Source: CAYSCS01 sp964429695 (GTDB lineage Bacteria > Acidobacteriota > Aminicenantia > Aminicenantales > Aminicenantaceae). Taken from it: a DNA stretch of 64,000 nt. Shown in pieces: positions 26,785-36,550 of the stretch. Every line of letters begins with the position of its first letter. Position 1 is the first letter of the stretch. Below the pieces are notes generated by a model. It worked only from the letters and a program-made list of their open reading frames with translations, was not told the DNA's origin and ran no database searches. Location of the stretch: contig CAYSCS010000096.1 of NCBI GenBank assembly GCA_964429695.1, positions 20,221-84,220 of the forward strand, read 5' to 3'. Position numbers and translations under genes: made by a program.

Positions 26785-28878
26785 TCATTCAAAAATCTTA
26801 TAGTTCTTTCCCTTATAACAGACAATTAATTTGTTGGAAAGAGAAAGGTAAGGTGCAATCTGTGGTTCTTCTCTAACCAGGCGGAAATATTCTTCTGAAC
26901 CAAACTTGATTTCAGCCAAAGATTGACCTTCTTCATATTCGCTATCCACCCAGAATTCATCCTTTAGATAAAAGGTCTTTCCATTCTTATATTTGATTTT
27001 TTCAGAGGAAATTTGAGGCGCCATCTCCTCGAGCTTCATCTTTTGGGCAGCCTTAGCAATCTTTATCGCTCCTTCTCCTGTTACTTCCCTTTCGCTCAAT
27101 GCCTGAGCAGCTTGAGGCATAGCTGCATCAATTCTCTGCCTTTCTTCTTCAGTAACCAAGAAAGACGTATAGGGAGTTATTATTCCAAACTTTAAACCCA
27201 GTTTCTTCACCTCTTCCACAAGTTCTTTCTCTTCCCCGTGAAATCTAATTTCATCCAGCAGATATCCAATCCTTCGCGTCGCCCAGAGTCTGGGAAGAAA
27301 ATTATAATCTTGATTTTTGACTAATTTTTGTTTTCTGAGGACAAATCTTTTTTCCTCTTTTCCCTTTTTCCCCGAGAGAGACACTGTCACAGGGCCTTCT
27401 CCTTTATATTTTCCCACGATTATCAATTGAGAACCGCTGAAAAGGTCGGGCAATTTTTGAGGATAAACATCCTTCGTTTCTATCCCCTCGAAATCGAGCT
27501 TCAGGTCGGCGAGAAGAGGTGAAGATATTTTAGTGTAATAATTGGAAATAGCAACTTCAAGGTCCTCATCCTCATCTACATAAATTGAAGTCCCCTTATT
27601 ATCTCCAGAAATTCTATCGAGGAGCTCTGTATTGACATCGTAGCCTACACCGAAGACAAAGATGCGGGAGTTAGTCACATTTGCCTCGTTGACATTCTTG
27701 AGAATCTCAGGAATGGAAACTGGGCCGACGGTGGGAAGACCATCGGTGAGGAAAAGAATATAATTCGGCCTCTCCCCTTTTTCTGTCAACTTTAGCGCCC
27801 TCACTAAAGCCTCGTTGATGTTGGTTCCACCTGATGCCTCAACCTCATCAAGGAAACTAAGGGCCTTTTTTTGATTTTCTGGAGTAGCGGGAACAATTTT
27901 CTCAGAAAAAACCTCGACTCCAAAATCAAAATCAATCAGGGAGAATCGGTCGCCTTCATCCAAGTTTTTGATTATAAAGCGAACGGCGTCTTTAGCCTGC
28001 TCCATCTTTTTCCCACTCATGCTCCCTGAACTATCCAGGACGAAAATGATGTTTTTATTCAAGACTTTTTCTTTTCTTTCAGCATACTTAGGGGCAATAA
28101 GAAGCATGAAATAGCGCTCTTCATCTTCCCAGTTGAGTAGAGAAAGCCCGACCTCTTCGGGAGAAAGAGAGTAATAAAGGATGAAATCTTTATCAGGCTT
28201 AAGATTTTGAGCCTCAAAGCTTACAAGCGCTTGATTCTCTCCCTTTCTCTTCACCGAGAGTTGATGAGAAGAAGAGTAGATATTAATTATGGGAATTCTG
28301 GATGATATTTCAGTGGCGATCATTATCTCTTTTATGGGATGAAGAGAAAAGCTTTCTGTGCTCAAAGGGTAGACATAGCGCACAAGGTCCCTTTCTTTCA
28401 TCAAGATTTCAGTGTAGGAGAGGGTTACTCTCTTTTCTCCTTTGCCAGGAATGGGATAAACTCTTGCTCGAAACAAATTTCTTCCTGCATACTCAAGGAG
28501 TGCAGGATCTTTTAAGGTTCTCACAATTTCTTCGTATAAGCGCCGGGCCTCGTCGCGTTCGAGAATTTCCCCTTCAACCTTTTTCTCCCCTACGTACATC
28601 GTAAATTCTGAAATACTCGCTTTCTCAGGAAGGGGGAAAATGAAAATACCTTCTATATCATAGGGGTAATTATTGACAAAGACCTGGTCTATAGAAGTCT
28701 TTGCTACTTGGTCAATAATCTTCGTTTCAACTCGATGGTACTTTATGCTCAAGGGGGGAATATTCTCCCCAGGTTTTGGTCTGGGGATTATGAATCCATC
28801 GGCATAGAGACTAGAACCCAGAGCATGATGAAGAATGAGAAGAAAAAAAAGCGACATGATTCTCATCTTTTTTTTCAT
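26785..28878 (-). CDS. VIT and von Willebrand factor A domain protein, exported
   Basis: A secreted protein of about 697 residues. A signal peptide precedes a VIT domain (about 35-165, with VFVNNYPYDIEGIFIFPLPE and LERDEARRLYEEI) and a vWA domain (about 270-450) with an intact MIDAS (FVLDSSGSMSG, FLTDGLPTVG). The C-terminal third is a mixed helical/beta region. Architecture is that of inter-alpha-trypsin-inhibitor heavy-chain-like bacterial proteins, thought to bind surface partners through the metal site. GAAGGGAG lies eight bases before the ATG at 28878, which I prefer over the TTG at 28896. Confidence 0.87.
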   Translation of the reverse strand: MKKKMRIMSLFFLLILHHALGSSLYADGFIIPRPKPGENIPPLSIKYHRVETKIIDQVAKTSIDQVFVNNYPYDIEGIFIFPLPEKASISEFTMYVGEKKVEGEILERDEARRLYEEIVRTLKDPALLEYAGRNLFRARVYPIPGKGEKRVTLSYTEILMKERDLVRYVYPLSTESFSLHPIKEIMIATEISSRIPIINIYSSSHQLSVKRKGENQALVSFEAQNLKPDKDFILYYSLSPEEVGLSLLNWEDEERYFMLLIAPKYAERKEKVLNKNIIFVLDSSGSMSGKKMEQAKDAVRFIIKNLDEGDRFSLIDFDFGVEVFSEKIVPATPENQKKALSFLDEVEASGGTNINEALVRALKLTEKGERPNYILFLTDGLPTVGPVSIPEILKNVNEANVTNSRIFVFGVGYDVNTELLDRISGDNKGTSIYVDEDEDLEVAISNYYTKISSPLLADLKLDFEGIETKDVYPQKLPDLFSGSQLIIVGKYKGEGPVTVSLSGKKGKEEKRFVLRKQKLVKNQDYNFLPRLWATRRIGYLLDEIRFHGEEKELVEEVKKLGLKFGIITPYTSFLVTEEERQRIDAAMPQAAQALSEREVTGEGAIKIAKAAQKMKLEEMAPQISSEKIKYKNGKTFYLKDEFWVDSEYEEGQSLAEIKFGSEEYFRLVREEPQIAPYLSLSNKLIVCYKGKNYKIFE

Positions 28879-28996
28879 ATATTTTTCTCCCTTCAATAAA
28901 ATTTATTGATTCCCTTATTCAAAACCTCTTCTTGAGGGAAAAGGTTTACTTCTCTATAAAAAAAATTCTCCCTTCATTAATCGAGGAGGATCAAGT

Positions 28997-29581
28997 TTAG
29001 CAAGCAATAAGGTCTTCAATCCTTTTCCGCAAAGCACTCAGAGAAGGTAAGACTTCCACATTCTCCGGAAAAAAAATCTCTTTTTCCTGACTTATGATGA
29101 AGACCCTCTTTATTTCGGCATCCCTTGCTGCTTGAACATCAAAATTAGAATCTCCCACTACACAACACTCTTCTTTACTCAATCCCAATTTTCTCATTAC
29201 TTTCAGAAAAGGAAGACCAGTTGGCTTCCAGAGCCTACTCTCTCGCGAGAGCACTAAATCAAACTCAAGGTTAAACTTATCTAGCAGATATGAGACATTC
29301 TTGAATGAATTGTTGGTCACTAAAGCCTTTTTTATTCCCCTTGCCTTAAGGAAATCAAAAAGCTCATTGACCCCATCCTTAAGAGTAGCCTTTTGAGTCG
29401 CAGCCTCCTCATACCTTTCGAGAAATCTCATCTTTTTTGATTTCTCGGGCTCTTGCAGGCTCTGGAGGTAAAAAAGAATTGGCTTACCTTCTGTCCCTAG
29501 TTTTTTTCTTATTTCTTTCCAGTCATACTTTGTCTCGACTATAGTGCCGTCAAGGTCAAATATGATTCCTTTTATTCTCAT
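28997..29581 (-). CDS. HAD-family phosphatase (phosphoglycolate-phosphatase-like)
   Basis: A cytoplasmic HAD hydrolase of 194 residues. Motif I is FDLDGTIVE, motif II is LVTNNS, motif III lysine is in LWKPTGLPF, and motif IV is VGDSNFDVQAA. A short helical cap lies between motifs I and II. The substrate cannot be told. Its start overlaps the stop of the upstream aspartoacylase-like gene by four bases (ATGA at 29578-29581), so both come from one transcript. Confidence 0.85.
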   Translation of the reverse strand: MRIKGIIFDLDGTIVETKYDWKEIRKKLGTEGKPILFYLQSLQEPEKSKKMRFLERYEEAATQKATLKDGVNELFDFLKARGIKKALVTNNSFKNVSYLLDKFNLEFDLVLSRESRLWKPTGLPFLKVMRKLGLSKEECCVVGDSNFDVQAARDAEIKRVFIISQEKEIFFPENVEVLPSLSALRKRIEDLIAC

Positions 29582-30678
29582 GATGAATCTTGCTCAGCCT
29601 TCTTCCCTTTTTTTATCCTTCCCACTTCAAGAATCGGTTCACCCTTATTTATGGGAGGAGTATAGATTATATAGAGCACTATGCCTTCAAAAGGAGCTCT
29701 TATTTCACGGATCAAATTCCCCTCATAATCAGTAATATAGCCAACCTTTTCTCCATTGGTGACGAAATAGCCCCTCTCTGTCAAAGGGAAAAAAAGACCC
29801 TCAACATCCGAATACACTACCTCATAATGGTCGATCCACACCGGAGAAACATACTCTGGCTTCCCTTCAATCATCTCTAAATGTCTCATAACATTCAAAA
29901 TACCCTTTATGTTCCTCTGGATAGATTCCTCATCGATATTTCCCAAATATCCGGATTCAGTGGTGATAGCGGGCTTAGAAAGAAGAATTGCTGTATTTCC
30001 CAGGTACTTTGACTGAGACAACTCTTTGGTGCGTGACCTGTCGATGATTATGTGTTTTATGCCGAAGGCTAATGCTAGAGACTTCGTTTCCTCATCAAGT
30101 TTCTCATCGCCACTTATCATCCAGTATGTGTAAGGAATTAAAGCCTCATTTCCGTCTCCGCAATGGAGGTCTATCAAGTAATCGCAACGCTTGATAATCT
30201 CTTCTGTAATCACATAGGCTATTCTTTCGGAAATGGTCCCTTCCTTGTTTCCTGGAAAAACCCTGTTTAGGTTTTTCCAGTCATAAGGGTTGTAGTAAAT
30301 CGTCCTTTTCTGAAATGAAGGGAGGTTGGCAATCTGCACCAAAATTAATGTGCCTGAAATTGAACGTGGGTCTATTGACTCTTTTATCCTGTAAAGAGCC
30401 AGAATGGGCGGATATTCATATCCATGAACTCCTGCGACTAAGGCCAGCACCCTCCCTTTCCTTTGGCCATGGATTACAGTAATAGGGATGGTACTTCCCA
30501 GTCCTTCCTTCTCTTGAACAATAAGAAAACCTGATTTTTTCTCCCCAGGAGAGACTTCATAGCCCCCTATTTTAAAGACTTCATTCCTCTCCTCCGCAAT
30601 ACTGTTTAGGCTTAGCCAAGAGAAAAAAATGATTATCACCCATATCCGCTGAGTCGAATCTAACTTCACCTTAAACAT
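29578..30678 (-). CDS. Secreted succinylglutamate desuccinylase/aspartoacylase-like zinc hydrolase (M14-like)
   Basis: About 366 residues with an N-terminal signal peptide (about 8-30). Zinc ligands appear in GVHGYEYPP (HxxE) and in LIDLHCGDGNE (third His). The C-terminal part has the beta domain often seen in this family, with GEPILEV near the end. It should remove an acyl or amino-acyl group outside the cytoplasm. The ATG at 30678 has AAGGAG six bases upstream and is preferred to the GTG at 30681. It is the first gene of a pair with the HAD phosphatase. Confidence 0.85.
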   Translation of the reverse strand: MFKVKLDSTQRIWVIIIFFSWLSLNSIAEERNEVFKIGGYEVSPGEKKSGFLIVQEKEGLGSTIPITVIHGQRKGRVLALVAGVHGYEYPPILALYRIKESIDPRSISGTLILVQIANLPSFQKRTIYYNPYDWKNLNRVFPGNKEGTISERIAYVITEEIIKRCDYLIDLHCGDGNEALIPYTYWMISGDEKLDEETKSLALAFGIKHIIIDRSRTKELSQSKYLGNTAILLSKPAITTESGYLGNIDEESIQRNIKGILNVMRHLEMIEGKPEYVSPVWIDHYEVVYSDVEGLFFPLTERGYFVTNGEKVGYITDYEGNLIREIRAPFEGIVLYIIYTPPINKGEPILEVGRIKKGKKAEQDSS

Positions 30679-30779
30679 CACCTTCTCCTTTTTGAATATT
30701 TAAGTGAAGACAATAATTTTAATTCATTCTTACTTATCCTAATAGAAGAAGATATTCAAATCAATAATGATTTAAATGT

Positions 30780-30808
30780 TTGCTTCTTAATCTTGGTTTT
30801 GTTATAAT
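30780..30808 (+). promoter_or_regulatory. Promoter of the small membrane protein gene
   Basis: TTGCTT (30780-30785), 17-base spacer, then TATAAT (30803-30808) preceded by TG, an extended -10 promoter. It precedes the 82-residue membrane protein by about 48 bases. Confidence 0.5.
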
Positions 30809-30856
30809 GCCGCTCGATATTAACAGAAAGAAAATAAACTTCAAGGGAGGTTTTTC

Positions 30857-31105
30857 ATGGGAAAAATCGTAGCAGTTATAGGCGGATTGATAGCGATGGC
30901 GGGTGGAGTCCTCCTCGTTGCCTTCGTCTGGTGGCGGGAATTCTATGAACTCATTTTTGGCTGTGTCCCCCCTCTTCTCTTCTTTGGAGGACTCATCTCA
31001 CTTGTGGCAGGAATAAGCAGCATAAGAGATGCTATGAGAACCAAAAAGCTTGAGGAAGAAACAAAAGAAGAAGAGGAAAAGCAAGAAGAAGAAAAAAAAG
31101 AATAG
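30857..31105 (+). CDS. Small two-helix membrane protein with charged tail
   Basis: An 82-residue protein with two transmembrane helices (about 5-27 and 35-55), rich in Gly, followed by a cytoplasmic tail of almost pure Glu/Lys from residue 62. GGGAGG lies seven bases before the ATG, and an extended -10 promoter is upstream, so it is a real gene. I do not recognise the family. Confidence 0.7.
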   Translation: MGKIVAVIGGLIAMAGGVLLVAFVWWREFYELIFGCVPPLLFFGGLISLVAGISSIRDAMRTKKLEEETKEEEEKQEEEKKE

Positions 31106-31198
31106 GATACTCTCTCTTTTCTATATTCTTTTTGAAACAAATCAGAGGAAGAAGAGTTCCTTGCTCTCTTGAGAAAAATTATGTTAATATTCTAAACA

Positions 31199-31630
31199 GT
31201 GCACACAATTTTAACCCTAATATTTATCGCCTCATTAAATCCAATCATTCAACAAATAGAAAGGTCCTTTCTTCAAAACGAAGCCAAATTTCTCTATAAA
31301 TTGTTTTCTTCTAAAACCTCAATAAGCATATTTCTTCCAGAACCAATCTCATTTTCTGATTCTCTCTCTAATGAACAGGCCTATTATTTCTTTATAAAGA
31401 CATTTTCATCCTATTCAACTCTCGAGTTTTTTTTGGAAACAAAGCCGTTTGTCACCCAGGAAAAAGAACCCTTAATTCTCAAGGCTCGCTGGTCCTTCAT
31501 GAACAAAAAGAACTCAAACCAGTATGTCTTTAATCTTTTTCTTCTCCTCTTAAAAGAAAAAAAGGATGGAAAAAATAACTCCGAAGAGGGAGCCTGGAAG
31601 ATAATAGAGATGAGAGCTGAAAAAATTTAA
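31199..31630 (+). CDS. Exported protein, possibly DUF4783/NTF2-like
   Basis: A 143-residue protein with a short hydrophobic leader, starting at a GTG right after an in-frame TAA. Segments such as AYYFFIKTFSSY and a C-terminal AWKIIEMRAEKI resemble small periplasmic NTF2-like proteins of the DUF4783 type, but this is a weak recollection of pattern and not a firm match. It ends 20 bases before the large sensor kinase, so it is probably co-expressed and may take part in its signalling. Confidence 0.6.
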   Translation: MHTILTLIFIASLNPIIQQIERSFLQNEAKFLYKLFSSKTSISIFLPEPISFSDSLSNEQAYYFFIKTFSSYSTLEFFLETKPFVTQEKEPLILKARWSFMNKKNSNQYVFNLFLLLLKEKKDGKNNSEEGAWKIIEMRAEKI

Positions 31631-31650
31631 ATCCTTATGTTAAAGGCTTC

Positions 31651-34600
31651 ATGAAAAAAAACATTTTTTATTATTGTTTTCTATTATTTTCTAGTGTCTC
31701 GGGATTAATTCTCATTCTTTCATTCATCCTGCCCCTTCTCCTCCCCTCAAGCTCTTATGAAAAAACTCTTAAAAGCCTTCAAGAGCAGGCACGGATGATA
31801 AAGGAGGAATTCACCCAGGTTATAAAAGAAACAAAAATAAAGCTCGCTCACTTTCCTGATTATCCATCTTCTCTGAATGAAGAAGAGGTTTTTAAGCACT
31901 TTAAAAAGTTAAAAATAAACCCAGAATACGAAGGGATAGCCTGGCTGAATGGAGAAGGAAAACCCAAAGTCTGGCTGGGAAAAATCGTAGACCTGGAGCC
32001 GGTATTCTCAGAAATTAAGAATGTTCAAAACAACCAAACTCTTCTCATCCGACACAAGGCATCCCATTTCCTTATTTTCGCTGAGATGAGGAACAAAGAT
32101 GAATTCATAGTCTTCTTCCGCCTCCTCTTTTTTGATCCTCAACTCAAAACTCCTTATATCAAAGCCTATCAGTTCCTAAAACCCAAACTTCTCCAAGATT
32201 GTCACATCGACTACTGGGATTTTCGTGAAGATGTCTCTGGATTCGAAAGAATATTCCTTAAACACAAGGATGAATATATTGCCAAACCGGAACTGAAGGA
32301 TGAAGGGGCTCAAACGATATTTTTCCCTCTTAGAAATGAAAAAAATAAACTAATGGCCACAGTGACACTCAATTCCTCTCCCCGTGACTCACACCTAGCG
32401 AGTGAAAGAGAGAATCTTGCCATTCTCCTCTACCTCTTCTTGTGTTCATCTCTTTTTTTTCTCCTTATTTATTTTCTTAGACTAGAAGCATTTACTGTGA
32501 AGAAAAACCCACAGATTCTCCTTCTCTCTGTCTTTCTATTTTTAGGGATGAGGTTCTTTCTTGCCTTGATGAGTAGACTGGAGAAAATTCAATCTCTTTC
32601 TTTTTTCTCACCTGAGAATGCAGGCTTCATCTCCTTCTGGACCCTAACAAAATCGCCAGCTGATATCTTCTTGACCTTTCTCATACTTTTTTTAATCTTA
32701 AAGTTTATCCTAATTTTTCTTAAGCCTAGATTAGAAAAAATTAAGAAAAAAATATCCTTCTTCCCCTTATTTATCATAAACTTAGCACTCATCTTGGGCT
32801 CCTTCAGCTTAATTTTCTTCTTTCAAAAAATCGTGTCTCGAATCGTATTCCATTCTAATCTAAGCCTGATTCGGTTTTCACTAAACCCTTCCTTTATCTT
32901 ACTCCAGCTAAGCATCCTTCTTCTTTTCCTTGGTGTCTATGAAATAGTCTCTTTGGGAATCAGCTTGAGCTATTCTCTTTCAAGAAGAATTTTTAATATC
33001 ATCCCTTCCTTCCTGGTTTCTCTTGGAGCATATTTCATCATCTTCAAGAAACCACTCTCTTTTTCATTTTTGCTTGAGGCTCTTTTGGTTTTCCTGGTCG
33101 TGAGCTCTATCTTTTTTGAAAAGAAAAGAAAGAGAGCCATCATTCTTATCAGCTTCCTTGTTTTTACTCTTTACATCTCGACCTCAATCCACGCGGCCAC
33201 TTTTAACCGGAATCGAGCCTTAATCGAAAATACCTTAAAGAGCCTTATCCACTCCTTAAAGGAATGGGGTCATTTTTTTCTCGGGCAGTCTCTGATGGAA
33301 ATAGACTCTCGGGAAGGAAGAATTTTAAGCTTTTTTAAAAACCAAAAATTCTCCGGTATAGCCCGCACTCTCTGGGAAAGAACCTCACTTGCAAAATCCA
33401 ACTGGTATTCGCGGTTGGAACTCTTGGATGCAGAGGGAAAAGTGCTTTCTTCATTTTCCTTGAACATACCCGAGCTTTATCGCCTGGATGCTGACCTTCC
33501 CTTGAGTCCTGAATGGAAAATACTGGAACAAAATATTAGCTACATGGGAAAAGAGAAAAAATTCCTTGTGGCCTATAAAGACTGGTATCTTGAAATGGAT
33601 CATGCGGGGAGGACGATTGTTTATATCTCTGTAGATTACGAAATGCTCCCCTTCCTCTATTCAGCCAATCCCTACTTTGAACTCATCAGAGTAGCTTCCA
33701 TTCCTTCACTTGAGCAGGTTGACCTTGGGTTCATGATCTTCGATTTGAAAGGAGAATCAATTTTTAACCCTACCAAGATTTCCACAGGAATACCCTTTCA
33801 TCTTCTTCATCTCCTTCTCTCCTCTGACAATCCTGTCTGGTCTTCTTTTAAGGATAAAAACCAAGCTTATGATTGTTTTTATTTTAAAGAAAACGGAAGG
33901 ATTTACTCCCTTTTCCTTCCAAGAAAGAATTTTATCGGTTTATCAACCGGATATCTGAGGTTAGTATTTTTTTATCTTCTCGTTTTTTCTCTTTCCGGCT
34001 TGGTAGCAGTCACCCTTTTCATGCCTTACAGAAAGATTTCTAATCCTTTCTGGTCTTTTTCCAACAGGGTTTATCTCTCCTTCTTCATCGTGGCCATCAT
34101 TCCTTTTCTGATGTTCACAACTTTAACCCGTGGCTTCTTCAGCCGAATTTTTACCCAACAGTTCACAGAAAAGGCAGAGACTCACGCCAGGTTTGCCCAG
34201 GAAATCCTCAAAGATTTCATTTTCCTCCAGCAAGAAGAACATACATCACTCACCATGCCACCTGAAAATGTCGTTCTCTGGATAAGCTCAACTATTTCAA
34301 ATGACGTGAATCTTTATCAGGATGGAAAGCTCATCTCCTCCAGCCGGAGGGAATTTTTTGATTCTGGACTTCTTTCCGAGATCATCGATGGAGACATTTA
34401 TTACAAGATGCGCTTTGAAAATATGCCCATGTACACTCAGACGCAAAAAATAGGAGAATACTCTTTCCATACTCTGAACATTCCTTACTTTCTTCAGAAT
34501 CATTTCCTGATCATCTCGCTTCCTTTTCCCTTAGAAAAGCAAGAGATATCTCAGGCATCAGGAGAACTGATTGAATTCCTAACCTTCATCTCTATTTTTT

Positions 34601-35508
34601 TTATGGGGATGGCGCTTCTTTTTGCTAGAGGTATTGGAAGCATGATTATCACACCCATAAAAAAACTCTTGAATGGGACCAAACAGGTCAGCCTAGGAAA
34701 CCTGGAAATTTCTATAACTCATAAAGGAAAAGATGAAATGAAAACTTTGATAGATGGATTCAACTCAATGGTGAGAGATTTGAAGAAACATCAAAGGGAG
34801 CTGGCGGATATGAGCAAAACAGTGGCCTGGGCAGAGATGGCAAGAAAGGTTGCTCACGAAATCAAGAACCCTCTCACTCCCATTCAGCTCTCGGCTGAAC
34901 ATCTCTTGAAGGTCTTCGAGGATAGAAAGAATGGTTATGAAGAAGCCGTCAAAGAATCTGCCTCCTACATCATCAAAGAAGTGGAAAACCTGAGGAAAAT
35001 TGCTCAGGAATTTCTCCAGATTTCAAAAGAATCTCGACTCCATAAGGAGTTTTTTAATCTCAAAGAAGCAATCCAAGAAACGATAATGCCTTATGAAAAA
35101 GCGCTTTCCAAAAGAATAAGATTTGAAGAGGATTATAAAGGTAAAGATTTCAATTTTTTTGGCGATGGAGCAAAGATAAAAATTGCAATCAAAAACATCA
35201 TCATCAACTCTATTGAAGCTATCCCTGAAAAAGGACATATTAAAACAACACTCAGCAGTGAAGAAGAAGTTTTTCGGATCGAAATCAAAGACGATGGAGT
35301 GGGGATGAAAAAAGAAGTCCTGGAGAAGATATTCGAGCCCTATTATTCCACCAAACACATCGGTACAGGATTGGGACTCCCCATTGCAAAAAAAATCATT
35401 GAGGACCACGGGGGCTCAATCCAGGCAACGAGTAAAGAAAAGGAAGGTAGCACTATTCTCATCATCCTTCCCAAAGTTCCAACTCTCATCGCCGAAAACA
35501 ACCGATGA
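31651..35508 (+). CDS. Very large membrane sensor histidine kinase, NtrY-like
   Basis: A 1285-residue kinase. TM1 (about 5-30) and an extracytoplasmic domain (30-250) are followed by a cluster of about seven helices (255-515), then a second soluble sensor region (520-755), a helix near 765-790, another near 810-830, a further extracytoplasmic stretch, and a final helix near 980. A HAMP domain (about 1000-1050) leads to HisKA with phospho-acceptor His1069 in VAHEIKNPLTPIQLS, the NtrY-type motif. The ATPase domain shows IKNIIINSIEA, DDGVGM and GTGLGLPIAKKI. NtrY kinases normally pair with NtrX; no response regulator with output domain is adjacent. Confidence 0.88.
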   Translation: MKKNIFYYCFLLFSSVSGLILILSFILPLLLPSSSYEKTLKSLQEQARMIKEEFTQVIKETKIKLAHFPDYPSSLNEEEVFKHFKKLKINPEYEGIAWLNGEGKPKVWLGKIVDLEPVFSEIKNVQNNQTLLIRHKASHFLIFAEMRNKDEFIVFFRLLFFDPQLKTPYIKAYQFLKPKLLQDCHIDYWDFREDVSGFERIFLKHKDEYIAKPELKDEGAQTIFFPLRNEKNKLMATVTLNSSPRDSHLASERENLAILLYLFLCSSLFFLLIYFLRLEAFTVKKNPQILLLSVFLFLGMRFFLALMSRLEKIQSLSFFSPENAGFISFWTLTKSPADIFLTFLILFLILKFILIFLKPRLEKIKKKISFFPLFIINLALILGSFSLIFFFQKIVSRIVFHSNLSLIRFSLNPSFILLQLSILLLFLGVYEIVSLGISLSYSLSRRIFNIIPSFLVSLGAYFIIFKKPLSFSFLLEALLVFLVVSSIFFEKKRKRAIILISFLVFTLYISTSIHAATFNRNRALIENTLKSLIHSLKEWGHFFLGQSLMEIDSREGRILSFFKNQKFSGIARTLWERTSLAKSNWYSRLELLDAEGKVLSSFSLNIPELYRLDADLPLSPEWKILEQNISYMGKEKKFLVAYKDWYLEMDHAGRTIVYISVDYEMLPFLYSANPYFELIRVASIPSLEQVDLGFMIFDLKGESIFNPTKISTGIPFHLLHLLLSSDNPVWSSFKDKNQAYDCFYFKENGRIYSLFLPRKNFIGLSTGYLRLVFFYLLVFSLSGLVAVTLFMPYRKISNPFWSFSNRVYLSFFIVAIIPFLMFTTLTRGFFSRIFTQQFTEKAETHARFAQEILKDFIFLQQEEHTSLTMPPENVVLWISSTISNDVNLYQDGKLISSSRREFFDSGLLSEIIDGDIYYKMRFENMPMYTQTQKIGEYSFHTLNIPYFLQNHFLIISLPFPLEKQEISQASGELIEFLTFISIFFMGMALLFARGIGSMIITPIKKLLNGTKQVSLGNLEISITHKGKDEMKTLIDGFNSMVRDLKKHQRELADMSKTVAWAEMARKVAHEIKNPLTPIQLSAEHLLKVFEDRKNGYEEAVKESASYIIKEVENLRKIAQEFLQISKESRLHKEFFNLKEAIQETIMPYEKALSKRIRFEEDYKGKDFNFFGDGAKIKIAIKNIIINSIEAIPEKGHIKTTLSSEEEVFRIEIKDDGVGMKKEVLEKIFEPYYSTKHIGTGLGLPIAKKIIEDHGGSIQATSKEKEGSTILIILPKVPTLIAENNR

Positions 35509-35598
35509 AAAAAAGCTCTTCATCAAAACTTTCTAATTCATAAACGACTAATAAATTTGCTCTAAAAAAAGTAGCATTTTTTCTTTAATTATGGAAAA

Positions 35599-36531
35599 AT
35601 GATTCTCGCTGTGGCAGATAGAAAGAAAAAAACAATCCTAATTTTGGTTCTCACTATCCTTTATGTCAATTCGGTTAAGGCCGAAAAGGTAAGCCTGAAA
35701 ATCAGTTACAAGTCAAATTCGATAGAAGCTGGGGATATAACTAACTGGATAGATTCTTTCAACACTCTGTGGAAAGACTACCAGAAAATATCTGGAGGCA
35801 CGCTCGACGGTCAATTTGAAAATTTACGCTTCGGTCCAAGCTTCGAATTCGAGCTAAGGTTTCCCGTTGTCTACGGCTTTTCTTTGAACTTGGGAGGGGG
35901 GAATCCCCTAAGAAGCAAGGGAAATGGAACCATTATCTATAACTCTAACGAAGGGAACCAGCAGGAGACACATGCAATATTCAATGAAACTCAGGCTGTC
36001 CCCCTCAAAATTGGGTTGAGTTTCTCTTATCCATTTCCTCTCCTTAAGAATCTCAATTTTTTCGCTCACATCGGACGTTACATAATAATCGCAAGATACA
36101 AGTCAAAGGAAAATTATGAAGGAACATTCACTTCATTTGGAGATGAATTTAAGTATATCATCCAAAAAGATTCCACCTTTCGTTCTGAGAATCTTGGATT
36201 CTACGGAAATTTGGGAGTAGAATACAGTTTTCTCAAATTCCTTTCTGCAGTTTTTGAGGTGGAAAAGACATGGGCTAAGGTAGATGGTTTTAAGGGACCT
36301 TATTACCACAGGATTCTGGAACACTCTCCCTATTACAGGGATGAGACAATTATCTCTGGAAAAGCTTCTCTTTACTACTATGAAAGCAATGAATGGAGTC
36401 TCGACAAATATTATTCCGTGCTTACTGGAAGCAAAAAAAAGCCTGAAGGAGTCTATTTAAGAAATGTGAGACAAGGAATAGTTGACTATAGTGGATTTTC
36501 CCTCAAAGTAGGAATCAGGTTCAAATTTTAA
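35599..36531 (+). CDS. Outer-membrane beta-barrel-like protein
   Basis: A 310-residue exported protein: signal peptide (about 1-28, ending VKA-EK), then alternating hydrophobic/polar strands with many aromatic residues (FGPSFEFELRFPVVYGFSLN, LKIGLSFSYPFP, LGVEYSFLKFLSAVFEVE) and a C-terminal Phe (KVGIRFKF). This pattern and the terminal aromatic fit an outer-membrane barrel. I do not recognise a specific family. It follows the sensor kinase by 90 bp and could belong to its operon or regulon. Confidence 0.68.
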   Translation: MILAVADRKKKTILILVLTILYVNSVKAEKVSLKISYKSNSIEAGDITNWIDSFNTLWKDYQKISGGTLDGQFENLRFGPSFEFELRFPVVYGFSLNLGGGNPLRSKGNGTIIYNSNEGNQQETHAIFNETQAVPLKIGLSFSYPFPLLKNLNFFAHIGRYIIIARYKSKENYEGTFTSFGDEFKYIIQKDSTFRSENLGFYGNLGVEYSFLKFLSAVFEVEKTWAKVDGFKGPYYHRILEHSPYYRDETIISGKASLYYYESNEWSLDKYYSVLTGSKKKPEGVYLRNVRQGIVDYSGFSLKVGIRFKF

Positions 36532-36550
36532 GATAAGGAAGCATATTTTC

